This document shows, in pieces, positions 44,557 through 53,269 of a DNA stretch of 64,000 bases. The number at the start of each line of letters is the position of its first letter. Position 1 is the first letter of the stretch. Origin of the DNA: Myxococcus qinghaiensis. GTDB taxonomy: Bacteria > Myxococcota > Myxococcia > Myxococcales > Myxococcaceae. The notes beneath the pieces are model-generated. The model was not told the DNA's origin, made no database searches, and worked only from the letters and a program-made list of their open reading frames with translations. Location of the stretch: NCBI RefSeq assembly GCF_024198215.1, contig NZ_JAKCFA010000007.1, positions 248,001-312,000 of the forward strand. Reading direction: 5' to 3'. Both the position numbers and the translations under genes were made by a program.

Positions 44557-45314
44557 GTCGTGCTCCGAATCGGAAGGCCGCTCGAACGGAGCAGCGACTT
44601 GATGGCGCCCACCGTGGTGAGCCCATCGTGGAGGATGCCCGCCACCAGCGCGGCGTCCGCGCCGCCGCGAGTGAGTCCATCCCGTACGTGCTCCGCGTTG
44701 CCCGCACCTCCAGAGGCGATGACGGGAACGTCCACCGCGTCCGCCACCGCGCGCGTCAGCTCCAGGTCATAGCCAGAGCGCGCTCCATCCTGGTCGATGC
44801 TGGTGAGCAGCACTTCGCCCGCGCCTCGCGCCACGCACTCGCGAGCCCAGGCCACCGCCTCCAGCTCCGTGGGCTTGCGTCCCCCGTGCGTGTGGACGCG
44901 CCAACCCGAGCCATCCTTTCGCGCGTCGATGCTCGCCACCACGCACTGCGCTCCGAAGCGCTCCGCGCACTCCGTGAGCACCTCCGGCCGCGCCACCGCC
45001 GCCGAGTTGATGCTCACCTTGTCCGCGCCCGCCCGAAGCGCTCGGCCCACGTCGTCCGCCGTGCGCACCCCGCCTCCCACCGTCAACGGAATGAACAGCC
45101 GCTCCGCCGTGCGCCGCACCAGGTCCAGGAGCGTGTCCCGCTCCTCGTTGCTCGCGGAGATGTCGAGGAACGTCACCTCGTCCGCGCCTTCCTGCTCGTA
45201 GCGCAAGGCCAGCTCCACCGGGTCTCCCACGTCGCGGAGTCCCTCGAAGCGAACGCCCTTCACCACACGGCCGCCCTTCACATCCAGACACACGATGAGT
45301 CGCCGCGTCAGCAT
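44553..45314 (-). CDS. hisF: Imidazole glycerol phosphate synthase cyclase subunit
   Basis: A 253-residue TIM barrel that, with HisH, makes IGP and AICAR. Both catalytic aspartates are visible: D11 in [12 protein letters not shown] and the one in ASIDARKDG. Phosphate-site glycines are in LTVGGGV and VIASGGAGN. The frame extends upstream, but ATG 45314 starts the canonical [11 protein letters not shown] and overlaps the hisB stop by one base (TGATG). Confidence 0.95.
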   Translation of the reverse strand: MLTRRLIVCLDVKGGRVVKGVRFEGLRDVGDPVELALRYEQEGADEVTFLDISASNEERDTLLDLVRRTAERLFIPLTVGGGVRTADDVGRALRAGADKVSINSAAVARPEVLTECAERFGAQCVVASIDARKDGSGWRVHTHGGRKPTELEAVAWARECVARGAGEVLLTSIDQDGARSGYDLELTRAVADAVDVPVIASGGAGNAEHVRDGLTRGGADAALVAGILHDGLTTVGAIKSLLRSSGLPIRSTT

Positions 45315-45850
45315 CAGAGCACCTCCAGGGCGACGGAGCCCTTCATGCTGAACACGATGCCGGAGTCCACCATCGCATCGCGCAACGCGAGCCCCAGCGC
45401 CTTGAACGCCGCCTCGGTGACGTGGTGGCTGTCCTTCCCTCTCAACACCCGCAGGTGCAGCGTCACCTTCGCGTGCTCGCAGAACGAGCGCATCCAGTGC
45501 TCGTAGAGCCGGTTCTTCAGCGGCCCCTGGTAGAAGAACCGCCCGCCCGCATCCAGGCACGCCTGCACCAGCGCGTCATCCATGGGGAGCGTGCGCTCCG
45601 CGAAGCGCGCCGCCGTCGCCGGAATCACCCGCTGCACCGCCGTGCCCAGCGTAATCGCCACGTCCTCCATCAAGTGGTGCGTGAGGTCGCCCCGCGCGTG
45701 CAGCTTCAAGTCGAGCCCCGCGTAGCGCGCGAAGGTCGCCAGCATGTGGTCGAAAAACTTGAGTCCCGTGTCTACGTGCGTGGTTCCCTTCCCCAGCGCG
45801 AGCTCCACGCGGATCTGTGTCTCCTTCGTCTCCCGAGTGACGGTGATCAT
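45314..45850 (-). CDS. hisB: Imidazoleglycerol-phosphate dehydratase, divergent short form
   Basis: A 178-residue IGPD, about 15-20 residues shorter than usual. Recognisable motifs: [20 protein letters not shown], then [16 protein letters not shown] where the family has GD-x-x-IDxHHTVED, PMDDAL, and [17 protein letters not shown] near the end. The manganese-binding histidines of both HH pairs and the glutamates remain, but the linker before the first HH pair is three residues shorter and the DLSGRP region reads DAGGRF. It overlaps hisA by four bases. Position between hisA and hisF, rather than before hisH, is unusual. Confidence 0.9.
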   Translation of the reverse strand: MITVTRETKETQIRVELALGKGTTHVDTGLKFFDHMLATFARYAGLDLKLHARGDLTHHLMEDVAITLGTAVQRVIPATAARFAERTLPMDDALVQACLDAGGRFFYQGPLKNRLYEHWMRSFCEHAKVTLHLRVLRGKDSHHVTEAAFKALGLALRDAMVDSGIVFSMKGSVALEVL

Positions 45851-46563
45851 TCCGCGAACTCCCGCGCGACGTCGCGCGCATCCAGTCGTCCCGTGTACAG
45901 CGCCATGCCGATGACCGCCCCGTACGCCCCCACCGAGGCCAGCGCCCGCAAGTCCTCCAACGTCGTCACCCCGCCCGACGCGTAGAGCCGGTGCCGGCTT
46001 CGCACCACCACCTCCCGCATCAACGACAGGTCCACGCCTTCGAGCTGCCCCTCCTTGTGGACCGCCGTCACCAGCAGCCCTCCAAGCGGCAGCGGATCCA
46101 ACGTCGCGAGCACGTCCCCCACCGTCCTGCCACTGCCCGCCGTCCAACCGCGCGTCACCACCTCGCGGCCTCGCACATCGGCGGCCACCACCACGCGCCA
46201 GGGATATCGCCCCGCGACCTCCGCCAACCACGCCGGGTCCTCGATGGCCCGAGTCCCCACCACCACCGCGGAGGCGCCTCCTTCCAGCAGGGCCTCCACC
46301 TTCTCCAGCTCCCGCACGCCACCACCCACCGTGAAGGTGAGCCCGGGTCCATGCGCGGTGAGCCTCGCCACGGCTTCCGCGTTGGAGCCCCGTCCCAGCG
46401 CCGCATCCAGGTCGACGACATGGAACGCGCGGAAGCCGAAGGCACGCCACCGCAGCAGCGCGTCCAGCGGGTCCTTCACCCGCACGCGCTCGTCGTCATA
46501 CGAGCCTCCGACGAGCTGCACACAGGCGCCTTCACGCAGGTCGATGGCCGGAATCGCCCTCAT
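45847..46563 (-). CDS. hisA: ProFAR isomerase HisA
   Basis: A 238-residue TIM barrel that isomerises ProFAR to PRFAR. The N-terminal catalytic D8 (PAIDLREG) is present, as are VGGGVRE, AADVRGREVVTRGW and YASGGVTTLEDL. The family motif T-D/E-I-x-x-D-G reads TAVHKEG here, so the usual catalytic aspartate is glutamate. Overlaps hisH and hisB by four bases each. Function is still likely because the operon is complete and no second hisA is present here. Confidence 0.93.
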   Translation of the reverse strand: MRAIPAIDLREGACVQLVGGSYDDERVRVKDPLDALLRWRAFGFRAFHVVDLDAALGRGSNAEAVARLTAHGPGLTFTVGGGVRELEKVEALLEGGASAVVVGTRAIEDPAWLAEVAGRYPWRVVVAADVRGREVVTRGWTAGSGRTVGDVLATLDPLPLGGLLVTAVHKEGQLEGVDLSLMREVVVRSRHRLYASGGVTTLEDLRALASVGAYGAVIGMALYTGRLDARDVAREFAE

Positions 46564-47153
46564 GACGCCACCTCACGCAAGAAGGCCCGCACGAAGGCCA
46601 CGCCCGAAGACGAGGACTTCTCGGGGTGGAACTGCACGCCCACCACCCGGCCGCGTCGAACGACGGCGGGGAAGCGGTCCTCCTCATGCGTCGTCCACCC
46701 CGTCACGACGGACGCATCCTCCGCGCGGCAGACGAAGCTGTGCGCGTAGTACACGGTGTCCACCTTCGCGCTGGACAACGTGCGGTCGTCGTCCACCTGG
46801 TTCCAGCCAATCTGCGGCACTCGCCGCGCAGTCAGCCGCGTCACCCGTCCAGCGAAGTAACCCAGGCCCTGGCCTTCTCCCTCGTCACTCGAATCGAAGA
46901 GGAGCTGCATGCCCAGGCAGATGCCCAGGCAAGGCAGGCCCCGCTCCAGGGCCGCGCGCATCACCTCGCGCCCGGGAGCCAGTCGCGCCGACGCGGAACC
47001 AAAGGCCCCCACACCAGGCAGCACGAGCACCTCCGTGTCCACGGCCCGCGCCGGATCCACCTCCACACGGACGTCGACTCCCTCCGCCGTGGCCAGCGCC
47101 TTGGCCAGCGAGTGGATGTTTCCAGCGCCGTAGTCGAACAAGGTGACTCTCAT
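46560..47153 (-). CDS. hisH: Imidazole glycerol phosphate synthase glutamine amidotransferase subunit
   Basis: A 197-residue class-I glutaminase that supplies ammonia to HisF. The nucleophile is C79 in LGICLGMQ; the His-Glu pair is in GVQFHPEKSS; the oxyanion region LPGVGAFG is intact. Length is normal. The frame extends upstream, but ATG 47153 begins the canonical MRVTLFDYGAGN and overlaps the hisC stop (ATGA). Confidence 0.95.
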   Translation of the reverse strand: MRVTLFDYGAGNIHSLAKALATAEGVDVRVEVDPARAVDTEVLVLPGVGAFGSASARLAPGREVMRAALERGLPCLGICLGMQLLFDSSDEGEGQGLGYFAGRVTRLTARRVPQIGWNQVDDDRTLSSAKVDTVYYAHSFVCRAEDASVVTGWTTHEEDRFPAVVRRGRVVGVQFHPEKSSSSGVAFVRAFLREVAS

Positions 47154-48190
47154 CGCAAGGACTCCCGCAGCGCCACCAGCGCCGTCTCCAGCAGGGACCA
47201 GGGAGCGCTGCCGATTCGGAGCGCATCCCCGACTCCGGTCAGCCCCTGGAAGGCCCGCACATTCACGTCGCGCTCCCGCATCCGCTCCGCCACCCCCGGC
47301 GCTCCGGGCAACGGGACCATCAGGAAGTTGCCCTCCGAAGGCAGCGGCTTCAGTCCCATCGCCACCAGCTCGCCCCGCAGGCGCTCCCGGTTGGCCACCG
47401 CCTCCTCCACCCGCGCGCGCACCCAGCCTGCCTCCTCGCGCAGCGTGGCGACGGCCATCGACTCCGCGAGGGTGGTGAGCTTGTAGGGCCCCCGTGCCTT
47501 TTCGACTTCGGCCACGAGCTTCGGGTGTCCCACGCCCCAGCCCACGCGCATCCCCGCGAGCCCGAAGGCCTTCGAGAACGTGCGCGTCACCAGCACGTTG
47601 GTGCGCGTGCGCGCCAGGTCCATGAAGCCGGGCCCGCGCGCGAAGTCGGCATATGCCTCGTCGATGATGACCAGGCCCGGCGCGCGCTCCACCACGCGCT
47701 CCACCGCCGCGCGCGACAGCACCGTGCCCGTGGGATTGTTCGGCGAGCACAGGTAGATGACCTTCGCCTCCGTGGAGACCAACCACTCGGGCTCCACGTC
47801 GAAGTCCGCGCGCAGGGGCACCGCCACCGTCCGCAGTCCGTTCACCTGCGCGAACAGCGGCATCATCACGAACGTCGGGTCCTGGAACGCGAGCAGCTCA
47901 CCCGGCTCCAGGAAGGCGCGCAGGGCGCTGTCGAGGACGTCGTCGGAGCCACATCCCGTCGTCACCCACTCGGGCCCCACGCCGAGCTGCTCAGCCAGGG
48001 CTCCGCGCAGGTCGGGTGCATAGCTTCGGGGATAGCGCGACAGCGACTCCACGGCGGACTCGCGCAGCACTCGCGCCGCTGCGGGCGGCACGCCGAAGAG
48101 GTTGGTGTTGTCGCTCAGGTCCACCCGGCAGGGCCGCTTCGCCGGTGAATACAGCGGGATGTCCCGGAAGGACGCACGCGAGGGAATCAC
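47150..48190 (-). CDS. hisC: Histidinol-phosphate aminotransferase
   Basis: A 346-residue PLP fold-type I aminotransferase. Signatures: LSDNTNLFGVPP, YLCSPNNPTGT, IIDEAYADF and the PLP-lysine region TRTFSKAFGLAGMRVGW. GTG 48190 overlaps the hisD stop (GTGA) and yields a protein of family length, so it is preferred over upstream starts in the open frame. Confidence 0.94.
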   Translation of the reverse strand: MIPSRASFRDIPLYSPAKRPCRVDLSDNTNLFGVPPAAARVLRESAVESLSRYPRSYAPDLRGALAEQLGVGPEWVTTGCGSDDVLDSALRAFLEPGELLAFQDPTFVMMPLFAQVNGLRTVAVPLRADFDVEPEWLVSTEAKVIYLCSPNNPTGTVLSRAAVERVVERAPGLVIIDEAYADFARGPGFMDLARTRTNVLVTRTFSKAFGLAGMRVGWGVGHPKLVAEVEKARGPYKLTTLAESMAVATLREEAGWVRARVEEAVANRERLRGELVAMGLKPLPSEGNFLMVPLPGAPGVAERMRERDVNVRAFQGLTGVGDALRIGSAPWSLLETALVALRESLR

Positions 48191-49494
48191 GCGACCCTCC
48201 AGGCCCGCGCGGCGTCCGCGTGCGCGAAGAGTCCCTCGCTGTCCGCCAGCAGGCCCACGTCGTCCGCCAGGGCCTGGGACGCGGCGCGCTCCACGCGCTG
48301 GTAGGTGGTCCACCGGTAGAAGTCGAGGAGGTTCAGCCCCGAGTAGGCCCTCGCCAGCCCCGCCGTGGGCAGTACGTGGTTGGAGCCCGTCATGTAGTCG
48401 CCGTAGGCCACCGAGGACCGCTCCCCCAGGAAGACGGTGCCCGCGTTGCGCACCCGCGCGAGGTCCGCCGAGGGCGCGGCGGTGGCGAGCAGCAGGTGCT
48501 CCGGCGCGAAGTCCGCCACGAAGGGCCACGCCTCCTCCAGCGACGTCACGCTCAGCACCGCCCCGCGTGAGCGCAGCGCCGCGGTGACGATCTCCTGCCG
48601 CTTCGCCTCCAGCGACAGGCGCCGCACCTGCTCGGAGATGGCCTCCGCCACGCCCTCGCCTCGCGCCACCGTCACACAGGCCGCGTCCGGGTCGTGCTCC
48701 GCCTGCGCCAGCATCTCCCTCGCCACCGCGTCAGGGCTCGCCGTCTCGTCCGCGACGACCAGGATTTCGCTCGGCCCCGCTGGTGCCTCGATGGCCACCG
48801 CGCCCACCACCTGGAGCTTGGCCTCCGCCACGTACGCATTGCCCGGCCCGACGATGCGGTCCACGCGGGGAACGCTCTCCGTCCCGTACGCCATGGCCGC
48901 CACCGCGCCCGCCCCACCCAGCGCGAAGACGCGGTCCGCGCCCGCCAGCACCGCCGCCGCCAGCACGCTCGCGTGAGGCAGCCCGTCCGGCCCCGGAGGC
49001 GAGCAGACGATGACTTCGCCCACGCCCGCGACCTTCGCCGGCACCACGCCCATCAACACGCTGCTCGGATACACCGCCCTGCCCCCCGGCGCGTACACGC
49101 CCACACGCCCCAGGGGGTCCGGCCTGCGGCCCACGAGCACGCCGGGCTCCGTCTCCACCTCCACCGCGCGAGGCCGCTGCGCCTCGTGCGCCTTCGCGAT
49201 GTTGCGCGCCGCCCGCGCCAGGGCCCTCGCCAGCGACGGGTCCAACGACTCGAGCGCCTGCTCACAGCGCGCCCGAGGCACCTCCAGCGAGACCAACTCC
49301 GCGCGGTCGAACTGGCGCGCCATCTCGAAGAGCGCCCAGTCCCCATCCAGCCGGACCTTGGCGATGAGCTCCCGCACCCGCGCGGAGATGCGCATGTCCA
49401 CATCACCACCTCGGTCCAACAGCCTGCGCCGGTCCTCCAGGGACAGGCTGGCCAGCGGTCCGCGATAGCGGAGGAACGAAGGAAGCGGAGTCAT
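48187..49494 (-). CDS. hisD: Histidinol dehydrogenase
   Basis: A 435-residue zinc enzyme that makes the last two oxidations to histidine. Signatures: GRVGVYAPGGRAVYPSSVLM, GAGAVAAMAYGTESVP, VGPGNAYVAEAK, EAPAGPSEILV, DFAPEHLLLAT and GDYMTGSNHVLPT with the catalytic and zinc-binding histidines. ATG 49494 overlaps the hisG stop by one base (TGATG). Confidence 0.95.
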   Translation of the reverse strand: MTPLPSFLRYRGPLASLSLEDRRRLLDRGGDVDMRISARVRELIAKVRLDGDWALFEMARQFDRAELVSLEVPRARCEQALESLDPSLARALARAARNIAKAHEAQRPRAVEVETEPGVLVGRRPDPLGRVGVYAPGGRAVYPSSVLMGVVPAKVAGVGEVIVCSPPGPDGLPHASVLAAAVLAGADRVFALGGAGAVAAMAYGTESVPRVDRIVGPGNAYVAEAKLQVVGAVAIEAPAGPSEILVVADETASPDAVAREMLAQAEHDPDAACVTVARGEGVAEAISEQVRRLSLEAKRQEIVTAALRSRGAVLSVTSLEEAWPFVADFAPEHLLLATAAPSADLARVRNAGTVFLGERSSVAYGDYMTGSNHVLPTAGLARAYSGLNLLDFYRWTTYQRVERAASQALADDVGLLADSEGLFAHADAARAWRVA

Positions 49495-50354
49495 CACGCC
49501 ACCAGCCTTTCGATGCGGGTGACGAGGATGCCCTCGGCGCCCAGCGCCTTCAGCGCGTTGACCGTGCGGTAGATGGTCTTCGCCGGCACCACCGCGTGCA
49601 CCGCGACGAACGCCCCTCCCCCCATGACGTCCACCACCGTCGGTCCATTGAGGCCGGGCAGGACTTCCCGGACCTGGGTGAGCGCGTCCCGAGGCACGTT
49701 GGCCATCAGGTAGCGCTTGCCGCGCGCCGCGAGCACCGAGCCCAACGCCAGCTTCAGCTCGTCCAACCTCTTGCGCGCCTCCGGGACGTTCGAGTTGCTG
49801 GAGACCAGCCGCGCGCTGGACTCCAGGACCGTGGCCACTTCTCGCAGGCCGTTCATCTTCAGCGTGGAGCCCGTGGACGTCAGGTCCACCACGAGGTCCG
49901 CGATGCCCAGGTGCGGTGCAATCTCCGCCGCGCCAGAGACGGGGACCACGGTGATGCGCTGCCCCCGCTTCGCGAAGTAGTCCTGCGTCAGCCGGGGGAA
50001 GCACGACGCCACGCGCATGCCGTCGCGGACATCGTTGGCGTGGGTGATTCCGCTCTCCTCGCGCGCCGCCACGACGAGCCGACACTTGCCGAACTCCAGG
50101 TCCATCAGGTGTTCGAGCTCACGCCCCGCCTCGTTCACCAAATCCCATCCCGTGACGCCCGCGTGCGCCGCGCCGTCCGCGACGAACTCCGGGATGTCCT
50201 GGGCGCGCACGAAGATGGCCTCGAACTCGCCACCGAGCGACGCGGTGAGGGCGCGCTCTCCTCTGCCGCGCACCTCCAGACCCGCATCGTTGAAAAGCTC
50301 ACGAACCTCTTCGGAAAGGCGGCCTTTGTTGGGAAGAGCGATCTTCAGCAACAT
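49494..50354 (-). CDS. hisG: ATP phosphoribosyltransferase, long form
   Basis: A 286-residue HisG catalysing the first and feedback-controlled step. The catalytic part contains ALPNKGRLSEE, GVTGWDLVNE and the PRPP loop DLVVDLTSTGSTLK; residues about 210-286 form the ACT-like histidine-binding domain, so no HisZ is needed. First structural gene of the operon. An attenuator-type terminator and a His-rich leader ORF lie upstream. Confidence 0.95.
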   Translation of the reverse strand: MLLKIALPNKGRLSEEVRELFNDAGLEVRGRGERALTASLGGEFEAIFVRAQDIPEFVADGAAHAGVTGWDLVNEAGRELEHLMDLEFGKCRLVVAAREESGITHANDVRDGMRVASCFPRLTQDYFAKRGQRITVVPVSGAAEIAPHLGIADLVVDLTSTGSTLKMNGLREVATVLESSARLVSSNSNVPEARKRLDELKLALGSVLAARGKRYLMANVPRDALTQVREVLPGLNGPTVVDVMGGGAFVAVHAVVPAKTIYRTVNALKALGAEGILVTRIERLVA

Positions 50355-50400
50355 GGGTAGACCTACGGGGGGCTGCGGGGGAATCGAAGGGCCGCGCGGA

Positions 50401-50436
50401 AACGAAAAAAGGCCCGTCCGGGGGGGGACGGGCCTT
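50401..50436 (-). terminator. his attenuator terminator
   Basis: On the minus strand AAGGCCCGTCC (50436-50426) pairs perfectly with GGACGGGCCTT (50419-50409), an 11-bp GC stem with a six-base C loop, followed by TTTTTTCGTT (A and T partly shared with the stem foot). It lies between the leader ORF stop (50472) and hisG (50354), so it must be read through for the operon to be expressed. Confidence 0.88.
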
Positions 50437-50471
50437 CATTCGCTGCGGCAGGTGCCGGGAGGGTGGTGCGT

Positions 50472-50564
50472 CTAGTGGCTCACCCAGGCATGCGCGTGGC
50501 GAACGGTCCCGTCGGGGCCGAGCCGATGATGCGCATGATGGGGATGCACGGAAGAGAGACGCAC
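50472..50564 (-). CDS. hisL: his operon leader peptide
   Basis: A 30-codon ORF with eight histidines, five of them in the seven-residue run HPHHAHH (residues 7-13), then H23, H25 and H30 directly before the TAG. Six of the eight use CAT, the rarer His codon in such GC-rich DNA. The stop is 36 bases before the attenuator hairpin. When His-tRNA is short, ribosomes would stall in the run and free the leader segment GACGGG (50513-50508), which can pair with CCCGTC in the 5' arm of the terminator. The start is uncertain: GTG 50564 and GTG 50549 are in frame and lack a good Shine-Dalgarno site; a promoter ending eight bases upstream suggests leaderless translation from 50564. Confidence 0.85.
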   Translation of the reverse strand: MRLSSVHPHHAHHRLGPDGTVRHAHAWVSH

Positions 50565-50572
50565 GGCCCCAT

Positions 50573-50601
50573 GAGTAATGGCAAAGGCCCCTCGCCGTCA
50601 A
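50573..50601 (-). promoter_or_regulatory. Candidate his operon promoter
   Basis: TTGACG (50601-50596) and TTACTC (50578-50573) on the minus strand with a 17-base spacer. The -35 is good, the -10 poor. The start site would fall within a base or two of GTG 50564 of the leader ORF. Confidence 0.4.
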
Positions 50602-50668
50602 CTCGACCTCTCGAACCGAGGTCCAAGTTGCTTGCAAACCCTCGATGGGGCGAGCAGGAAGGAAGCCC

Positions 50669-51787
50669 ATGCGAGTCTCGGACGTCATCATCGTGGGCGG
50701 GGGCATCATGGGCTGCGGCATCGCCCTGCGGCTGCGGCAGGCGGGCGCGCGCGTCACCGTGCTGGAGCGCTCCATCCCCGGCGCCGAGGCCAGCAGCGCA
50801 GCCGCCGGCATGCTCGCCCCGCAGATGGAGTCCGACGGGCCCGGTCCCTTCCTGGAGCTGTGTCTGCGAAGCCGCGCCCTCTACCCCGCCTTCGCCGAGG
50901 AGCTGCGCGAGCTGTCCGGCGTCGACATCGCCTACCGCCCCAGCGGCGTCCTCAAGGTCGCCTTCAGTGACGCGGCGGTGCAGCACGTCGAGGCCACCGT
51001 GCTGTGGCAGCGCGGGCTGGGCCTGCGCGCGGAGGTGCTCGACGGTGTCCAGGCCCGTGCGCTGGAGCCGCGCCTGTCAGCGAAGGCCGTGGCCGCCGCC
51101 CACTTCCCGGATGATCATCAAGTGGACAATCGGCTCCTCGTCCGTGCCTTGACCATGGCCGCCGCACGCGTGGGCGCCGAGTTCCGAAGCGGCTACGTGC
51201 GCGGCATCGTCCACGAAGCGGGCCGCGCGGTGGGCGTGGACCTGGATGGCGAGGTGCTGCGCGCGGATGCCGTCGTGCTCGCAGCGGGGTCGTGGTCGTC
51301 CCTCGTCCAGGGCGCGGGCGTGGAGGCGAAGGCCGTGCGTCCCGCGCGCGGCCAGATGATCCAGCTCCAGACGCGCCTGCCGCTGCTCCAGCACATCCTC
51401 ACGTCGGAGAAGGGCTATGTCGTCCCCCGCGCGGATGGCCGCATCATCGCCGGCAGCACCATGGAGATGGTGGGCTTCGACAAGCAGGTGACGGCCTCGG
51501 GGCTGGCCCGCATCCTCGACATGACGCTGGAGCTGTGCCCGGAGCTGGGCTCCGCTCCCGTCACGGAGACCTGGGCGGGCTTCCGCCCCTGGACGGAGGA
51601 CAAGCGGCCCTACCTCGGAGAGGGCCCCACCCCGGGCCTCTTCCTCGCCACCGGACACTTCCGCAACGGCATCCTCCTGGCCCCCATCACCGCGAAGCTC
51701 GTGGCCGAGGCCGTCCTCGGAGAGCGGGCCACCCTGGACCTGGCGCCCTTCCGGTACGACCGAGCGGGTGCGAGGGCCCAGGCCTGA
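50669..51787 (+). CDS. thiO: Glycine oxidase ThiO
   Basis: A 372-residue FAD-dependent amine oxidase that makes iminoglycine for the thiazole of thiamine. FAD site IIVGGGIMGCGIALRL (7-22), ARGQMIQL, GYVVPRADGRIIAGSTME and the C-terminal ATGHFRNGILLAPIT flavin segment match ThiO. The ATG at 50669 has GGAAGG five bases upstream. It is divergent from the his operon and shares the 100-base promoter region with hisL. thiC is 3 kb downstream on the other strand. Confidence 0.9.
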   Translation: MRVSDVIIVGGGIMGCGIALRLRQAGARVTVLERSIPGAEASSAAAGMLAPQMESDGPGPFLELCLRSRALYPAFAEELRELSGVDIAYRPSGVLKVAFSDAAVQHVEATVLWQRGLGLRAEVLDGVQARALEPRLSAKAVAAAHFPDDHQVDNRLLVRALTMAAARVGAEFRSGYVRGIVHEAGRAVGVDLDGEVLRADAVVLAAGSWSSLVQGAGVEAKAVRPARGQMIQLQTRLPLLQHILTSEKGYVVPRADGRIIAGSTMEMVGFDKQVTASGLARILDMTLELCPELGSAPVTETWAGFRPWTEDKRPYLGEGPTPGLFLATGHFRNGILLAPITAKLVAEAVLGERATLDLAPFRYDRAGARAQA

Positions 51788-51954
51788 AGGCTCGACTTCC
51801 TCCTCAGAGGCTGTCCACGCCTGCCCGGTCGCCCACCCTCCCAGGGTCGTCTTCCGGACCTGCGCACTGGACTGTCAACCTGCAAGTGGAGGAAGGTGGT
51901 AATTTCCCTGACGCATTCGCCATTGAAACCCGGAAACCTTTAGAATCTCCCGCC

Positions 51955-53205
51955 GTGGAAGCCATCCCCCCTGCCCCACCCCGAATCCTCATCGTCGACG
52001 ATGACGACTCCGTCCGAGACGTCATCTCGGTCCTCCTGCGTGAAGAGGGCTACAACTGCGTCGTCGCGAGCGGCGCCGAGATGGCGCTGGACGTGGCTGG
52101 CGAGGAGGACACCCCGCTCGTCATCAGCGACATGAAGATGCCGGGCAAGGACGGCCTCTGGTTGCTGGAGAACCTGCGCGAGCGACTGCCGGACACGTCC
52201 GTCATCATGCTCACCGGCTATGGCGACACGGAGTCCGCGGTGGACTGCCTGCGCCGGGGCGCGGTGGACTACCTGCTCAAGCCACCCAAGCTCACCGACC
52301 TCATCCGTGCCATTGAGCGCGCGCTCGCCAAGCGCCGCATCGAGATGGCTCGCAAGCGCTACCAGAAGAAGCTGGAGCGCAAGGTTCGCGACCGCACCGC
52401 GGAGCTGCGCAGCGCGCTCCACAACATCGCCAACACCTACCAGAACACGCTCCTGGCGCTGGTGGCCGCGCTGGACGCGCGCGAGCACGAGACGAGCGAC
52501 CACTCGCAGCGCGTGGTCAGCTACACGTCCGCCATCGCCGGGCGCATGGGCATCGGTGGCAAGGAGCTGGAGGAGATTGGCCGCGGCGCGCTCCTGCACG
52601 ACATCGGCAAGATTGGCGTGCCGGACGCGGTGCTGCTCAAGCCGGGCAAGCTCACGCCCGACGAGTGGCTGGAGATGCGCAAGCACCCTGAGATCGGCTT
52701 CCAGATGATCCAGGCCATCCCCTTCCTCTCCACACCGTCCTCCATCGTCCTGTCCCACCAGGAGCGGTGGGATGGCGCGGGCTATCCGCGCAACCTCCAG
52801 CGGCAGGAGATCCACATCGGCGCGCGCATCTTCGCCGTGGCGGACACGCTGGACGCGATGACGAGCGACCGGCCGTACCGCAAGGGCACCTCGTTCGCGA
52901 ACGCCATCCAGGAGATCCGCCGCTGCGCCAACACCCAGTTCGACCCGGAAGTCGTCCGGGCGTTCCTGGACATCGGCGAGGACGGCCTCATCCGCATCAA
53001 GGAGGAGATGGCGCTGCGCAAGCTCAACCTCCCCGTGGCGGAGGCCGAGGCGAACGAGGCCGAGGCGGAGCTGGCGCGTCTGACCGACCTGGACGACGAC
53101 CCGGAGCCTCCCTCCTCCTCCGTCGCCGCCCCGCGCCCCACCCCGAGCGAGCCCGCCGAGGTGAAGGCCCCCGTCATCCGCTCGGCGACGGGCAGCGAGG
53201 GCTGA
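51955..53205 (+). CDS. RpfG-like response regulator with HD-GYP domain
   Basis: A 416-residue protein: receiver (10-125) with phospho-acceptor Asp in VISDMKMPGKDG, a helical linker (about 130-170, KRYQKKLERKVRDRTAELR), then an HD-GYP domain (about 175-350) with DHSQRV, LLHDIGKIGVPD, HPEIGF and HQERWDGAGYP, all metal and GYP residues intact. It should hydrolyse cyclic di-GMP under phosphorelay control. The C-terminus is an acidic, Ala/Glu/Pro-rich tail. GTG 51955 is chosen; it has no Shine-Dalgarno site but TAGAAT (51941-51946), a strong -10 match, ends eight bases before it, suggesting a leaderless transcript. The cognate kinase is not adjacent. Confidence 0.9.
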   Translation: MEAIPPAPPRILIVDDDDSVRDVISVLLREEGYNCVVASGAEMALDVAGEEDTPLVISDMKMPGKDGLWLLENLRERLPDTSVIMLTGYGDTESAVDCLRRGAVDYLLKPPKLTDLIRAIERALAKRRIEMARKRYQKKLERKVRDRTAELRSALHNIANTYQNTLLALVAALDAREHETSDHSQRVVSYTSAIAGRMGIGGKELEEIGRGALLHDIGKIGVPDAVLLKPGKLTPDEWLEMRKHPEIGFQMIQAIPFLSTPSSIVLSHQERWDGAGYPRNLQRQEIHIGARIFAVADTLDAMTSDRPYRKGTSFANAIQEIRRCANTQFDPEVVRAFLDIGEDGLIRIKEEMALRKLNLPVAEAEANEAEAELARLTDLDDDPEPPSSSVAAPRPTPSEPAEVKAPVIRSATGSEG

Positions 53206-53269
53206 GGCCCTCACGCCGGGGGATTGAGATGAACGTCCCCCCGGCGGCTGTTATGAGGTCAGGCTCCCC

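Noticed and set aside
50480..50986. An ORF of 168 codons on the minus strand covering the his leader
   Set aside because: It is in another frame from the His-rich ORF, contains no His run and overlaps thiO in antisense; the 30-codon frame explains the region better.
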